DNA of 64,000 bases, taken from contig CM061109.1 in the NCBI GenBank assembly GCA_030770545.1, forward strand, positions 310,001 to 374,000, in the 5' to 3' direction. The stretch is from Macropodus opercularis. Lineage: Eukaryota; Chordata; Actinopteri; Anabantiformes; Osphronemidae. Positions 63,888 to 64,000 of the stretch are shown one piece after another. The stretch's first letter is position 1, and the number at the start of each line of letters is the position of its first letter. The notes under the pieces are model-generated. The model saw only the letters and a program-made list of their open reading frames with translations. It did no database searches and was not told where the DNA came from. The translations under genes were made by a program, and so were the position numbers.

Positions 63888-64000
63888 ATTGGCTGGGATA
63901 AGGCAGAGGCTGCAGCTGCTGTCATTGGCTGCCTGGACCCCTCTCTGCAGCCTCTCATTGGCTGCCTGGAGGGGAGTGGGAGGAGCGCTCCCCCGCCCTC
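63888..64000. promoter_or_regulatory. GC-rich edge with three inverted CCAAT boxes
   Basis: ATTGG at 63,888-63,892, 63,924-63,928 and 63,957-63,961, spaced 36 and 33 bp. The last two sit in a repeated CATTGGCTGCCTGGA, followed by GGGAGTGGGAGGAGCGCTCC and CCCCGCCC. This fits an NF-Y/Sp1 type promoter of a gene beyond the right edge. Confidence 0.35.

Noticed and set aside
1..64000. CRISPR arrays, phage, insertion sequences, rRNA or tRNA genes
   Set aside because: None seen; repeats here are eukaryotic minisatellites without regular spacers, and the gene content is vertebrate.

Overview
The window is vertebrate nuclear DNA, almost certainly from a ray-finned (teleost) fish. It has spliced genes with GT-AG introns, many only 70-400 bp long, abundant short tandem repeats, and two genes recognisable by protein family. 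All identifications come from reading translated exons and recalling the human proteins; no database search was run. I see no bacterial, phage, CRISPR or toxin system here.

Left part (1-15,894, minus strand): the 5' part of an obscurin-like 1 gene (obsl1; the teleost paralogue a or b cannot be decided). Reading right to left, a first exon carries three Ig domains. It is followed by two single-Ig exons, one fibronectin III exon, another Ig exon, and then a long array of about 270-bp Ig exons, all in phase 1-1, running off the left edge. I place 29 coding exons (about 3,050 residues), already well beyond the roughly 1,900 residues of human OBSL1. The middle of the array (4.2-10.8 kb) is unusual. 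Three Ig exons are decayed but keep their splice sites and frame, one exon is a 28-codon remnant, and one 1,164-bp exon has no Ig core and instead contains a degenerate 14-residue Ser/Thr/Gln-rich repeat.

Middle (15.9-36.5 kb): a 4.2-kb head-to-head intergenic region with no gene seen. It ends in a 1.15-kb pure pyrimidine/purine minisatellite directly before the short-form promoter of col18a1. Its two short exons (20,167-20,171 and 20,243-20,316) encode a signal peptide. A 22-kb intron follows, containing several minisatellites and nested within it the start of the long form.

Right part (36.5-60.8 kb, plus strand): collagen alpha-1(XVIII), col18a1, complete. The long-form exon (36,852-38,202) encodes a signal peptide, a mucin-like DUF959-type region and a 10-cysteine frizzled domain. 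Both starts join in phase 1 to 40 shared exons: a thrombospondin-type laminin-G-like (TSPN) domain, an acidic linker, the interrupted triple helix, a trimerisation segment, a Pro-rich hinge and endostatin (stop at 58,847-58,849). The assembled model stays in frame throughout. It gives 43 exons and proteins of 1,761 (long) and 1,337 (short) residues, close to the human 1,754 and 1,339. A candidate AATAAA lies at 60,812.

From 60.87 kb to the end are a CATC-type minisatellite and unannotated intergenic sequence. At the extreme right edge is a GC-rich stretch with three evenly spaced inverted CCAAT boxes that may be the promoter of a further gene. The two genes are functionally unrelated as known: obsl1 is a cytoskeletal and 3M-complex scaffold, col18a1 a basement-membrane proteoglycan. 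Their adjacency is a positional fact, not a pathway.
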